A DNA stretch of 43,259 nucleotides from Lautropia sp. (lineage in GTDB: Bacteria > Pseudomonadota > Gammaproteobacteria > Burkholderiales > Burkholderiaceae_E), in NCBI GenBank assembly GCA_030532425.1, contig JAUNLD010000019.1, positions 1 through 43,259 on the forward strand, read 5' to 3'. Below are positions 36,263 to 43,259 of the stretch, in pieces (within the stretch, counting starts at the first letter, position 1; each line of letters starts with the position of its first letter). A program made the position numbers and the translations under genes. Below the pieces are notes generated by a model that saw only the letters and a list, made by a program, of their open reading frames with translations, was not told where the DNA came from and did no database searches.

Positions 36263-39200
36263 TCAGCTTGCGCCGAACTCGATCAGCAGATCATGCGCAG
36301 CCACCGTCTCGCCGGGGTTGACGCATACCCGTGCCACCACGCCATCGCGCTCGGCCCGGATCTGCGATTCCATCTTCATGGCCTCGATCGAGACCAGCGG
36401 ATCACCGGCCTTGACCTTCTGGCCCGCCTTGACCGCCACGGTGCCGATCATGCCCGGCATCGGCGCACCCACCTGCAACGGGTTGCCCACCGCAGCACGC
36501 TCACGCTGGCGCGTCGCCACCTTCGAGGCCGCATCCAGCACCCGCACCGTGCGCGGCTGACCGTTCATCTCGAAGAAGACCTTGACGTAGCCCTCGGCGT
36601 CGGGGGCCGTGCTGCCCTGCAACGAGATCAGCAGCGCCTTGCCCTGATCCAGCTCGACGGAGATTTCCTGCTGCTCCCGCAAGCCGTAGAAATAGGCAGG
36701 CGTCGGCAACAGGCCCACGTCGCCATAGCTGCGCTCATGTGCCCAGTAGTCCTTCATCACCTTCGGATACATCAGCCACGAGGCAAGCTCGCGCTCGGCC
36801 AGCGGCTTGCCGGCCACATCTTCAGCCTGCTCGCGCACGGCCGCGAAATCCACCGGTTCGATACGGTCGCCCGGCCGATACATCGAGGGCGGCTCGGCCT
36901 TCAGCACCTTGCGGCTCAGCTCGGCCGGAAAGCCGTCGGGCGGGAAACCCAGCTCACCCCGGAACAGCGACACCACGCTTTCGGGGAAAGCCACCTCACG
37001 GCTGGGATCGGTCACGTCTTCGGGTGTCAGGTCGTTGGCCACCATCATGATCGCCATGTCTCCCACCACCTTGGAGGTGGGCGTGACCTTGACGATGTCG
37101 CCGAACAGCTTGTTGACTTCGGCATAGGCGCGCGACACCTCGGGCCAGCGGTGTTCCAGACCGATGGCCCGCGCCTGCTCGCGCAGGTTGGTGTACTGGC
37201 CACCAGGCATCTCGTGGTGATAGACATCGGCCGTGCCGCTGCGGATGTCGGACTCGAAGGGTGCATAGAAGCGGCGCACACCCTCGAAATAATCCGCCAG
37301 TTCGCGCAGTGCCGACTGATCCAGCCCCGGATCGCGGGCATCGCCCGCCAGCATCGCCACGATGGTGTTGAGACTGGGCTGGGAGGTAAGGCCGCTCATC
37401 GAATCGAGCGCACCATCGACGGCATCGACGCCGGCAGCCACCGCCGCCATCACCGTGGCCACCGAGGCACCGCTGGTGTCGTGGGTGTGAAAGTGGATGG
37501 GCAGGCCGGTTTCTTCACGCAGCACGCGCACCAGCTCGGCAGCCGCGCGCGGACGGCAGACCCCTGCCATGTCCTTGATGCCCAGCACGTTGCAGCCGGC
37601 AGCCTCCAGCTGTTTGGCCAGCCCAACATAGTAAGCCAGACCATATTTCGGCCGCGATGAATCGAAAATGTCGGCCGTATAGCAGAGCGTGCCTTCGCAG
37701 ATGGCGCCGCTTTCACGCACCGCGTCGATCGCCACCCGCATGTTGTCGACCCAGTTGAGCGAATCGAACACCCGGAAGACATCGATGCCATTGCTGGCGG
37801 CCTGCTGCACGAAGTGCCTGACGACGTTGTCGGCATAATTGGTGTAGCCGACGGCATTGGAGGCACGCAGCAGCATTTGCAGCAGCATGTTGGGCATGGC
37901 CTCGCGCAGTTTCTGGAGGCGATCCCAGGGGTCTTCGTTCAGGAAGCGGTAGGCCACATCGAAGGTGGCGCCGCCCCAGCATTCCAGCGACAGCAGCTGC
38001 GGCAGCCGGTGTGCATACACGGGAGCGGCCGGCAGCATGTCGTAGGTCCGCATCCGGGTGGCAAACAGCGACTGGTGCGCATCGCGCATCGTCGTGTCGG
38101 TCACGAGCAGCTGTTTCTGCTCACGCATCCAGCGGGCAAAGCCCTCGGCCCCCAGCGCCTGCAGGCGCTGGCGCTGGCCGGCAGGTGGCTGGGCGTTGCG
38201 GTCGGGCAAGGCAGGTTTCACCACCCGCACATGGCTCAGATCGGGCGCAGCCCGGCCCTTCATGTCGGGCTGGCCATTGACGATGACCTCGCCCAGATAT
38301 TGCAGCAGGCGGGTGGCACGGTCGCGGCGTGCCGAAAAGTCGAACAGCTCAGGGGTGCTGTCGATGAAGCGGGTGGTGACGCGGCCTGCGGCAAAGTCGG
38401 GATGATTGATGACGTTTTCGACAAATTGCAGGTTGGTGGCCAGCCCGCGAATGCGGAATTCGCGCAGCGAGCGGTCCATGCGGCGGATCGCCTCGGTGGC
38501 CGTGGCGCCCCAGGTCGTCACCTTCACCAGCAGCGAATCGTAGTACGGCGTGATGACTGCACCGCTGTAGGCCGTTCCGCCATCCAGGCGCACGCCAAAA
38601 CCGGCAGCACTGCGGTAGGCGCTGACACGGCCGTAATCGGGAGTGAAACCGTTTTCAGGGTCTTCGGTGGTGACACGGCATTGCAGCGCATGGCCATTGA
38701 GGCGGATGTCGGCTTGCGCCGGCACGCCCGAGCCCAGCTCGACCAGACGGCCATCGGCATCGAAGCGGTCTTCACGCTGGCCGATGCGGGCCCCCTGGGT
38801 GATGAGGATCTGGGCCTTGACGATGTCGATGCCGGTGACTTCCTCGGTCACGGTATGCTCGACCTGGATGCGCGGATTGACCTCGATGAAGTAGAACTGG
38901 CCGCTGTCGGCATCCATCAGGAATTCGACCGTGCCGGCATGGGTGTAGCCCACCGCACGGGCCAGCTTCAGGGCGGCATCGCACAGGCCCTGGCGCTGTT
39001 CATCCGTCAGGTAGGGCGCGGGCGCGCGCTCGACCACCTTCTGATTGCGCCGCTGCACCGAACAGTCGCGCTCGAACAGATGGACGACGTTGCCATGCAG
39101 GTCGCCCAGAATCTGCACCTCGACGTGATGCGCGCGACGCACCAGCTTTTCGAGGTACACCTCGTCATTGCCGAAGGCAGCCCGGGATTCGCGCCGGGCC

Positions 39201-39769
39201 ACCGGCAGCTGCACCCGCAGGTCGTCGGCATTCTCGATGGCACGCATGCCGCGGCCACCTCCGCCCCAGCTGGCCTTGAGCATCAGCGGATAGCCGATCT
39301 TCCCGGCCAGCGCCAGACACTGGTCGATGTCGTCGGGCAGCGGATCGGTGGCAGGCATCACCGGCACACCGGCCGCGATGGCGGCCTCGCGCGCGGCCAC
39401 CTTGTTGCCCAGGCGTGTCATCACCTCGGGCGAGGGGCCGATGAAGGCGATGCCGGCCGCGGCGCAGGCACGGGGCAGGTCGGGGTTTTCGGACAGGAAG
39501 CCATAGCCGGGGTGGATGGCATCCGCGCCCGACTGCCGGGCGATGCGGATGATCTCGTCGATGTCGAGATAGGCTTGCAGGGGCTTCTGCCCCTTGCCCA
39601 CCAGATAGCTCTCGTCCGCCTTGGTACGGTGCAGGGCCAGCCGGTCTTCATGAGAGTAGATGCCGATGGTGCGCAACCCCAGCTCGGCAGCCCCGCGCAT
39701 GACGCGAATGGCGATCTCGGAGCGGTTGGCCACGAGCACTGATTTCAATCGTTTGACTTGCCCATCCAT
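36263..39769 (-). CDS. pyc: Pyruvate carboxylase, single-chain
   Basis: A 1168-residue protein. It contains the biotin carboxylase domain (about 5-455, with KASWGGGGRGMR and FIEVNPRIQVEHTVTEE), the carboxyltransferase TIM barrel (about 540-810, with TTMRDAHQSLFATRMRT), the tetramerisation/PycB region and the C-terminal biotin domain with EAMKMES (biotinyl K1132). It converts pyruvate, ATP and bicarbonate to oxaloacetate. ATG 39769 was chosen because GGGAGG lies 8 bases upstream; an in-frame start at 39805 would precede this site. The alpha4-type single chain is complete and no regulator gene is adjacent. Confidence 0.96.
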   Translation of the reverse strand: MDGQVKRLKSVLVANRSEIAIRVMRGAAELGLRTIGIYSHEDRLALHRTKADESYLVGKGQKPLQAYLDIDEIIRIARQSGADAIHPGYGFLSENPDLPRACAAAGIAFIGPSPEVMTRLGNKVAAREAAIAAGVPVMPATDPLPDDIDQCLALAGKIGYPLMLKASWGGGGRGMRAIENADDLRVQLPVARRESRAAFGNDEVYLEKLVRRAHHVEVQILGDLHGNVVHLFERDCSVQRRNQKVVERAPAPYLTDEQRQGLCDAALKLARAVGYTHAGTVEFLMDADSGQFYFIEVNPRIQVEHTVTEEVTGIDIVKAQILITQGARIGQREDRFDADGRLVELGSGVPAQADIRLNGHALQCRVTTEDPENGFTPDYGRVSAYRSAAGFGVRLDGGTAYSGAVITPYYDSLLVKVTTWGATATEAIRRMDRSLREFRIRGLATNLQFVENVINHPDFAAGRVTTRFIDSTPELFDFSARRDRATRLLQYLGEVIVNGQPDMKGRAAPDLSHVRVVKPALPDRNAQPPAGQRQRLQALGAEGFARWMREQKQLLVTDTTMRDAHQSLFATRMRTYDMLPAAPVYAHRLPQLLSLECWGGATFDVAYRFLNEDPWDRLQKLREAMPNMLLQMLLRASNAVGYTNYADNVVRHFVQQAASNGIDVFRVFDSLNWVDNMRVAIDAVRESGAICEGTLCYTADIFDSSRPKYGLAYYVGLAKQLEAAGCNVLGIKDMAGVCRPRAAAELVRVLREETGLPIHFHTHDTSGASVATVMAAVAAGVDAVDGALDSMSGLTSQPSLNTIVAMLAGDARDPGLDQSALRELADYFEGVRRFYAPFESDIRSGTADVYHHEMPGGQYTNLREQARAIGLEHRWPEVSRAYAEVNKLFGDIVKVTPTSKVVGDMAIMMVANDLTPEDVTDPSREVAFPESVVSLFRGELGFPPDGFPAELSRKVLKAEPPSMYRPGDRIEPVDFAAVREQAEDVAGKPLAERELASWLMYPKVMKDYWAHERSYGDVGLLPTPAYFYGLREQQEISVELDQGKALLISLQGSTAPDAEGYVKVFFEMNGQPRTVRVLDAASKVATRQRERAAVGNPLQVGAPMPGMIGTVAVKAGQKVKAGDPLVSIEAMKMESQIRAERDGVVARVCVNPGETVAAHDLLIEFGAS

Positions 39770-39805
39770 CGACAGGAACCTCCCTAGCACACCACAGAAA
39801 AGCAT

Positions 39806-40238
39806 TCACCAAAAATGTCAGGGACCATTGAAGACCCTTGAGGCACCGATTATGCCCTGATCGTGTACCTTCTCCTGCCAAAGGCCGGGGTAGCCCGCCT
39901 CCACGCCTTCAGCCCGTTTTTTGCTACTTCCTCCCGCTTGACCCCTCAAGCCACCCAAAAAACCCGGCAGCAGGCGAGGACATGCTCCAGAATAGCGGGC
40001 ATGACGCCAGCCCCCGGCACCGCAAGACCCTCGTCAGGCTGTGTCGATCGTGCAACCGATGAGGCGTTCAATCAGGCACCCTGTTGGCTGCAAACCCGCA
40101 TGAAACGCCAGATATCTGCCACCACGACCTGTCTGCCCCGGTGCGGCCCTACCCCCAGGAGTCCCCTGTACCCGGTCCGCCCGGCGATCCGGCCGACCAT
40201 CGGGCCGGGTTTGCCTGTGCCCTCGCCTGCTCGCAGGA
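39806..40238. other. Intergenic region upstream of pyc and the protease gene
   Basis: About 430 bases with no credible gene. It must contain the divergent promoters of pyc and the lipoprotein protease, but no clear -10/-35 pair is seen. CCGGCC and GGCCGG around 40190-40207 form a small hairpin. Confidence 0.4.
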
Positions 40239-40261
40239 TGCCTGCCTGTCGTTGGCAGGCA
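40239..40261. promoter_or_regulatory. Inverted repeat upstream of the S8 lipoprotein gene
   Basis: TGCCTGCC (40239-40246) and GGCAGGCA (40254-40261) are perfect arms around TGTCGTT, 49 bases before the protease ATG. The same core occurs at 42866-42889 upstream of the second lipoprotein gene. Confidence 0.5.
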
Positions 40262-40310
40262 GGTCTCTGACACCTTGCCATTCACATTCACCACGAGAAT
40301 CAGAACCATC

Positions 40311-42101
40311 ATGCCTTCCGCCCGTCCACGCCATGCCACCCGATGGTCCACGCCCCTGTTGCTTGTCCTGCTGGCCGCCTGCGGTGGCGGAGGCGGGGGC
40401 GGCAGCAACAGCAGCAGTGGTGACAGCTCGCAAGGCGGCAGCACGACCCCCCCCTCACCACCGCCGGCCGTGGGCACCCTGCTCAACTCGGCCAGCTGCG
40501 AGCTGAAGTTCTATGCCCGCGAGGCCACGACGCCGCGTGTGGGCACCGATCCACGCCAGCACCGGCTGTGGCATCTGAACAATACCGCTTCGTTCGCCGG
40601 TGCCGTCGCCGGTGAAGACCTCCGGCTGGGCAGCGTGCGGGCAGCCGACGGCAAGGGTCAGGGCATCCGGGTGGCCGTCATCGACGATGCGCTGGACATC
40701 ACCCACGAAGACCTGATGCCCAATGTGGTCAGCGGCAGCTTCAACTACAACGTGAAGGCCGACTGGAAGCGGGGCAGTGCCTATCCGCTGCCCTGCCTGC
40801 GCACCAGCAGCCACGGCACCGAAGTGGGTGGCGTCATCGCCGCGCGTGATGGCAACGCCGTCGGCGTGGCAGGCGTCGCCCCACGGGCCAGCCTGGTGGG
40901 CCTGAACGCCCTCTCGGGTGGAGAGGACCGCGACGTGCTGGATGCCCTCACCCGCGACCTCAGCCTGAATCATGTCTTCAACAACAGCTGGGGAGCCGAC
41001 GACATCGGCCACTTTGCCGATCCCACCCCCAGCCCGGACATCTACAAGGCGGCCATCGACTCTGGCCTGCGCAATGGCCGCGATGGCCTGGGATCGATCT
41101 ACGTGTTTGCCGCCGGCAATGGCGCCCACCAGTCGGACTACTCGGTCTACGACGGCAACGTCTCGCTGTACGGAACGATTCCGGTGTGCTCGTTCAACGC
41201 CGCGGGCAAACGCGCCTTTTACAGCGAACCGGGGCCGAACCTGCTGGTCTGCGGCCCCTCGGGCGATGTGGGCCCCGGTGGGACAAACAGCAAGCTGCCG
41301 GCCATCGACACCACCGAGCCGCAAAACACCTATGCCGACAACAGCTTCAACGGCACCTCGGCGGCCGCACCGATGGTGTCGGGCGTGGCCGCGCTGATCC
41401 TGCAGGCCAACCCCAGGCTGAGCTGGCGCGACATGCGCCTGGTGCTGGCCCAGAGCGCCCGCAAGGTCGACCCCACCGACGCGGGCTGGACCACCTTCGG
41501 CAGCTACCATTTCAACCACAAGTATGGTTTTGGTGCCGTGGACACCGACGCAGCCGTGCGCCTGGCCCGCAGCTGGAGCAGCGTGGGCGGCAGCAACACG
41601 GTCAAGACCTGTGGCCCCTACACCGCCACCGTGGATCAGCCGATCCCCGAAAACAACCTGATGACCATCGATCAGGCCTACCTGGACACGATGTACGACA
41701 CGCTGACGCTGGACAAGCCGGTATCGGGCGGCCTCAGCAGCAAGATCACCATCCCGGCCGACTGTGCCATCACCCACATCGAGCACGTCGAGGTGAAGAT
41801 GACCGTCACCAATGCATCGGGCACGGCCGAACACCCCGATTCGGGCCACCTCCAGACGACCCTGACCAGCCCCTCCAACCAGACCAGCACGCTGACCGTG
41901 CCGCACCTGTGCCAGAACCCGCAGACCGATGGCCTGGCTGCCTGCACCGGCCTGGTCAACTTCAACTTTGGCATCAATCGCCACCTGGACGAACCGGCTG
42001 CCACCAACGCGCTGCGCGACTGGACGCTCGACGTGGTGGACCGCATCGCCCAGAAAAGCGGCAAGCTGAAGTCGTGGAGCATCACCCTGCATGGGCGTTG
42101 A
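40311..42101 (+). CDS. Kexin/ASP-like S8 serine protease, lipoprotein with P domain and no propeptide
   Basis: A 596-residue predicted lipoprotein. The signal ends in the lipobox LAAC with lipidated C24, followed by a Gly run and a Ser/Pro linker to about residue 55. The subtilisin domain begins near RLWHLNN (85-91) and has Asp in VAVIDDALD (D125), His in SSHGTEVGG (H168), the oxyanion Asn in FAAGNG (N270) and Ser in NGTSAAAPMVSG (S350). Residues about 445-596 match the proprotein-convertase P domain (LRDWTLDVVDR, GKLKSWSITLHG). No inhibitor-I9-type propeptide lies between the lipobox and the catalytic domain. ATG 40311 gives a proper lipoprotein signal. The downstream gene encodes a likely external chaperone. 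Confidence 0.88.
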   Translation: MPSARPRHATRWSTPLLLVLLAACGGGGGGGSNSSSGDSSQGGSTTPPSPPPAVGTLLNSASCELKFYAREATTPRVGTDPRQHRLWHLNNTASFAGAVAGEDLRLGSVRAADGKGQGIRVAVIDDALDITHEDLMPNVVSGSFNYNVKADWKRGSAYPLPCLRTSSHGTEVGGVIAARDGNAVGVAGVAPRASLVGLNALSGGEDRDVLDALTRDLSLNHVFNNSWGADDIGHFADPTPSPDIYKAAIDSGLRNGRDGLGSIYVFAAGNGAHQSDYSVYDGNVSLYGTIPVCSFNAAGKRAFYSEPGPNLLVCGPSGDVGPGGTNSKLPAIDTTEPQNTYADNSFNGTSAAAPMVSGVAALILQANPRLSWRDMRLVLAQSARKVDPTDAGWTTFGSYHFNHKYGFGAVDTDAAVRLARSWSSVGGSNTVKTCGPYTATVDQPIPENNLMTIDQAYLDTMYDTLTLDKPVSGGLSSKITIPADCAITHIEHVEVKMTVTNASGTAEHPDSGHLQTTLTSPSNQTSTLTVPHLCQNPQTDGLAACTGLVNFNFGINRHLDEPAATNALRDWTLDVVDRIAQKSGKLKSWSITLHGR

Positions 42102-42159
42102 ACACCGCTTCCCGACGACATTCCACATCCAACCTCTTCCGTCTTTGGAACACCTCATC

Positions 42160-42699
42160 ATGTTCAAGAAAAGCGTAGCCCAGCCCCTGGCCCTGGCGGC
42201 CGCCCTGCTGCTGGGAGCCCAGCCCGCCCTGGCCGCCGATGACGGCAACACCGTGGCGCTGCATGGTCCCGATGGCAGTGTGCGCACCTTCACGATCGAC
42301 AGCGACCACGTGCTCCAGAAAGGGAGCGACGGTGCGGCCGGCACGCAGGTCCGCAAGGCCAGCGCCACCGAAAGGAAGGCCCTGAAAAGCCTCAGGAGCA
42401 AGGCCCTTACCGCCGACCAGGACAGTGCCGTGATCCCGGTGCTGCGGGATGCAGCCGGCCGTGCCTGGGGCTTGCCGGGCGGCCTGATCGTGACGCTGCA
42501 CACGGCGGTCAGTGAGGAAGAAGGCCGTGCCCAGCTCGAAGCCGCTGGCCTGGTGCCCGAGCAGCGGATCGCCCCCAATCTGTGGGTGGTGCAAAGCCCC
42601 GCCGGCCTGCCCAGCATCGAGCAGGCCAACGCGCTCAATGCCAGGGGCCTCTTTGCCGACGTGGTGCCCAACTGGTGGAACAAGCGCACCCTGAAGTAA
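42160..42699 (+). CDS. Secreted propeptide-like protein, probable external chaperone/inhibitor of the S8 protease
   Basis: A 179-residue protein with a Sec signal (MFKKSVAQPLALAAALLLG, cleavage after ALA near residue 25). The C-terminal half reads like an S8 propeptide: GLIVTLHTAVSEEEGRAQL, then EAAGLVPEQRIAPNLWVVQ, then IEQANALNARGLFADVVPNW. That is the beta-alpha-beta-beta-alpha-beta pattern of propeptides ending in a tail that would occupy the active site. It starts 58 bases after the protease stop. Aeromonas sobria ASP, a kexin-like protease lacking a propeptide, needs the downstream-encoded ORF2 as chaperone; this arrangement is the same. Homology at sequence level was not computed. Confidence 0.68.
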   Translation: MFKKSVAQPLALAAALLLGAQPALAADDGNTVALHGPDGSVRTFTIDSDHVLQKGSDGAAGTQVRKASATERKALKSLRSKALTADQDSAVIPVLRDAAGRAWGLPGGLIVTLHTAVSEEEGRAQLEAAGLVPEQRIAPNLWVVQSPAGLPSIEQANALNARGLFADVVPNWWNKRTLK

Positions 42700-42771
42700 T
42701 GACCAGGGGCTGCAACATGGGCCGCTGAGGCCACCTTGCTGTCCACGACTTTTCTGCCGTCACAGGCCCCC

Positions 42772-42802
42772 GCCCGAGCCGCTGCGCCCGGGCTTTTTTT
42801 TG
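42772..42802 (+). terminator. Rho-independent terminator after the protease-chaperone pair
   Basis: GCCCGAG (42772-42778) pairs with CCCGGGC (42787-42793) with one mismatch, followed by nine T (42794-42802). It ends the two-gene unit. Confidence 0.85.
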
Positions 42803-42865
42803 GCCCTGATCCTCTTCCCTTCAGCGCAGGCATGGCGGTCTGAGCGGGCGGCTCAAGGGCGGCGC

Positions 42866-42889
42866 TTGCCTGCCGTCCCAGGCAGGCAA
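42866..42889. promoter_or_regulatory. Inverted repeat upstream of the second lipoprotein gene
   Basis: TTGCCTGCC (42866-42874) and GGCAGGCAA (42881-42889) are perfect 9-base arms around GTCCCA. The TGCCTGCC/GGCAGGCA core is the same as upstream of the S8 lipoprotein gene. It lies 108 bases before the ATG at 42998. Confidence 0.5.
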
Positions 42890-42997
42890 CCGTATGTCAT
42901 GCGCAACAGCACGATGTCTTGGCGCAACGATCGGGCGTCGTTACCCTGCAACAGCTGTGCAGAGTCCCGACCCCGACACGACATCCCATCGCCCCTC

Positions 42998-43259
42998 ATG
43001 CGCGCCTTCTCCCGCCCTCCGTTTGCTTCACGCTGGACCACCTCATTGCTGCTTGGCCTGCTGGCCGCCTGTGGCGGTGGAGGCAGTGGTGCCGAGCTCT
43101 CCTCACCGGGCCAGACCTCCGACAACCCCGGTACGGACCTGCTGCTGAGCGTGCAGGTACTGGAGGCACTGAGCCGCGAAGCACAGGACGGCGAAGCGCC
43201 ACGACATGAAACGCCGGGCACCGCCCCTGGCATCACCGGGCCGGCCTCCGGTACGGGCA
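42998..43259 (+). CDS. Lipoprotein, 5' end only; leader closely similar to the S8 protease lipoprotein
   Basis: The frame is open from ATG 42998 to the window edge (87 codons). It starts MRAFSRPPFASRWTTSLLL and has the lipobox LLAAC at residues 21-25, then GGGGSG and a Ser/Pro/Gly-rich linker. The leader matches the S8 lipoprotein (RWSTPLLLVLLAACGGGG against RWTTSLLLGLLAACGGGG), and DNA around the lipobox is also alike. It may be a second secreted protease or another surface lipoprotein; the catalytic part is outside the window. The residues after the linker (about 46-87) show no recognised domain. Confidence 0.7.
   Translation, partial: MRAFSRPPFASRWTTSLLLGLLAACGGGGSGAELSSPGQTSDNPGTDLLLSVQVLEALSREAQDGEAPRHETPGTAPGITGPASGTG

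Noticed and set aside
37814-39742. 642-codon plus-strand open frame opposite pyc
   Set aside because: Shadow of pyc; no recognisable protein features and the minus frame is unambiguous pyruvate carboxylase.
40455-42833. 792-codon minus-strand open frame opposite the S8 protease and its downstream gene
   Set aside because: Composition artefact of GC-rich DNA; low-complexity product with no domain, while the plus strand carries full catalytic motifs.
1-43259. CRISPR arrays, tRNA/rRNA genes, insertion sequences or prophage
   Set aside because: No regularly spaced repeats, no cloverleaf-like segments in the gaps and no transposase, integrase or phage genes were seen.

Overview
The window is GC-rich, densely coded chromosomal DNA, with many 4-base ATGA stop/start overlaps. 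Gene content (an Xsc-type TPP enzyme, an ABC-exported polysaccharide locus, a LapB/LapC/LapE-like type I exporter, a complete System I cytochrome c maturation operon, SrkA, HU and a single-chain pyruvate carboxylase) points to a betaproteobacterium, most likely Burkholderiales. The genus cannot be fixed from the sequence alone. I see no tRNA, rRNA, insertion sequence, prophage or CRISPR array.

Layout: (1) 1-1132, the 5' end of a sulfoacetaldehyde-acetyltransferase-like gene, divergent from an IclR regulator, with an inverted repeat between them. (2) 1357-6757 (+): manC, two overlapping GT2 glycosyltransferases, a DUF4136-like lipoprotein and a methyltransferase. (3) 17491-6822 (-): a converging polysaccharide operon running wzm, wzt, a WbdD-like methyltransferase/kinase-like/coiled-coil protein, a WsaF-like glycosyltransferase, a GT4-like glycosyltransferase and two large polytopic membrane proteins. 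Blocks 2 and 3 probably form one surface-glycan locus: ManC supplies GDP-mannose, the glycosyltransferases build the chain, the WbdD-like protein caps it, and Wzm/Wzt exports it. (4) 17628-20080 (+): an FAD-linked 2-hydroxyacid oxidase and a short-chain dehydrogenase. (5) 20547-25632 (+): a three-gene type I secretion system with no substrate gene in view. (6) 25876-33879 (+): ccmI-A-B-C, a 337-base gap carrying an FNR/ANR-like box, then ccmD-E-F-G-H. (7) 34058-35218 (+) srkA; 35679-35398 (-) HU; 39769-36263 (-) pyc. (8) 40311-43259 (+): a lipoprotein kexin-like S8 protease, a separate secreted propeptide-like protein directly downstream, and the start of a second lipoprotein with a closely similar leader.

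The most unusual element is block 8. The protease has a catalytic domain and a P domain but no propeptide, and the next gene encodes what looks like a free-standing propeptide. This recalls the Aeromonas sobria ASP/ORF2 protease-chaperone pair. Both lipoprotein genes in this block are preceded by perfect inverted repeats sharing the same core. The WbdD-like protein paired with a Wzt that carries a C-terminal domain, and the FNR-like box inside the ccm operon, are the next most interesting items.
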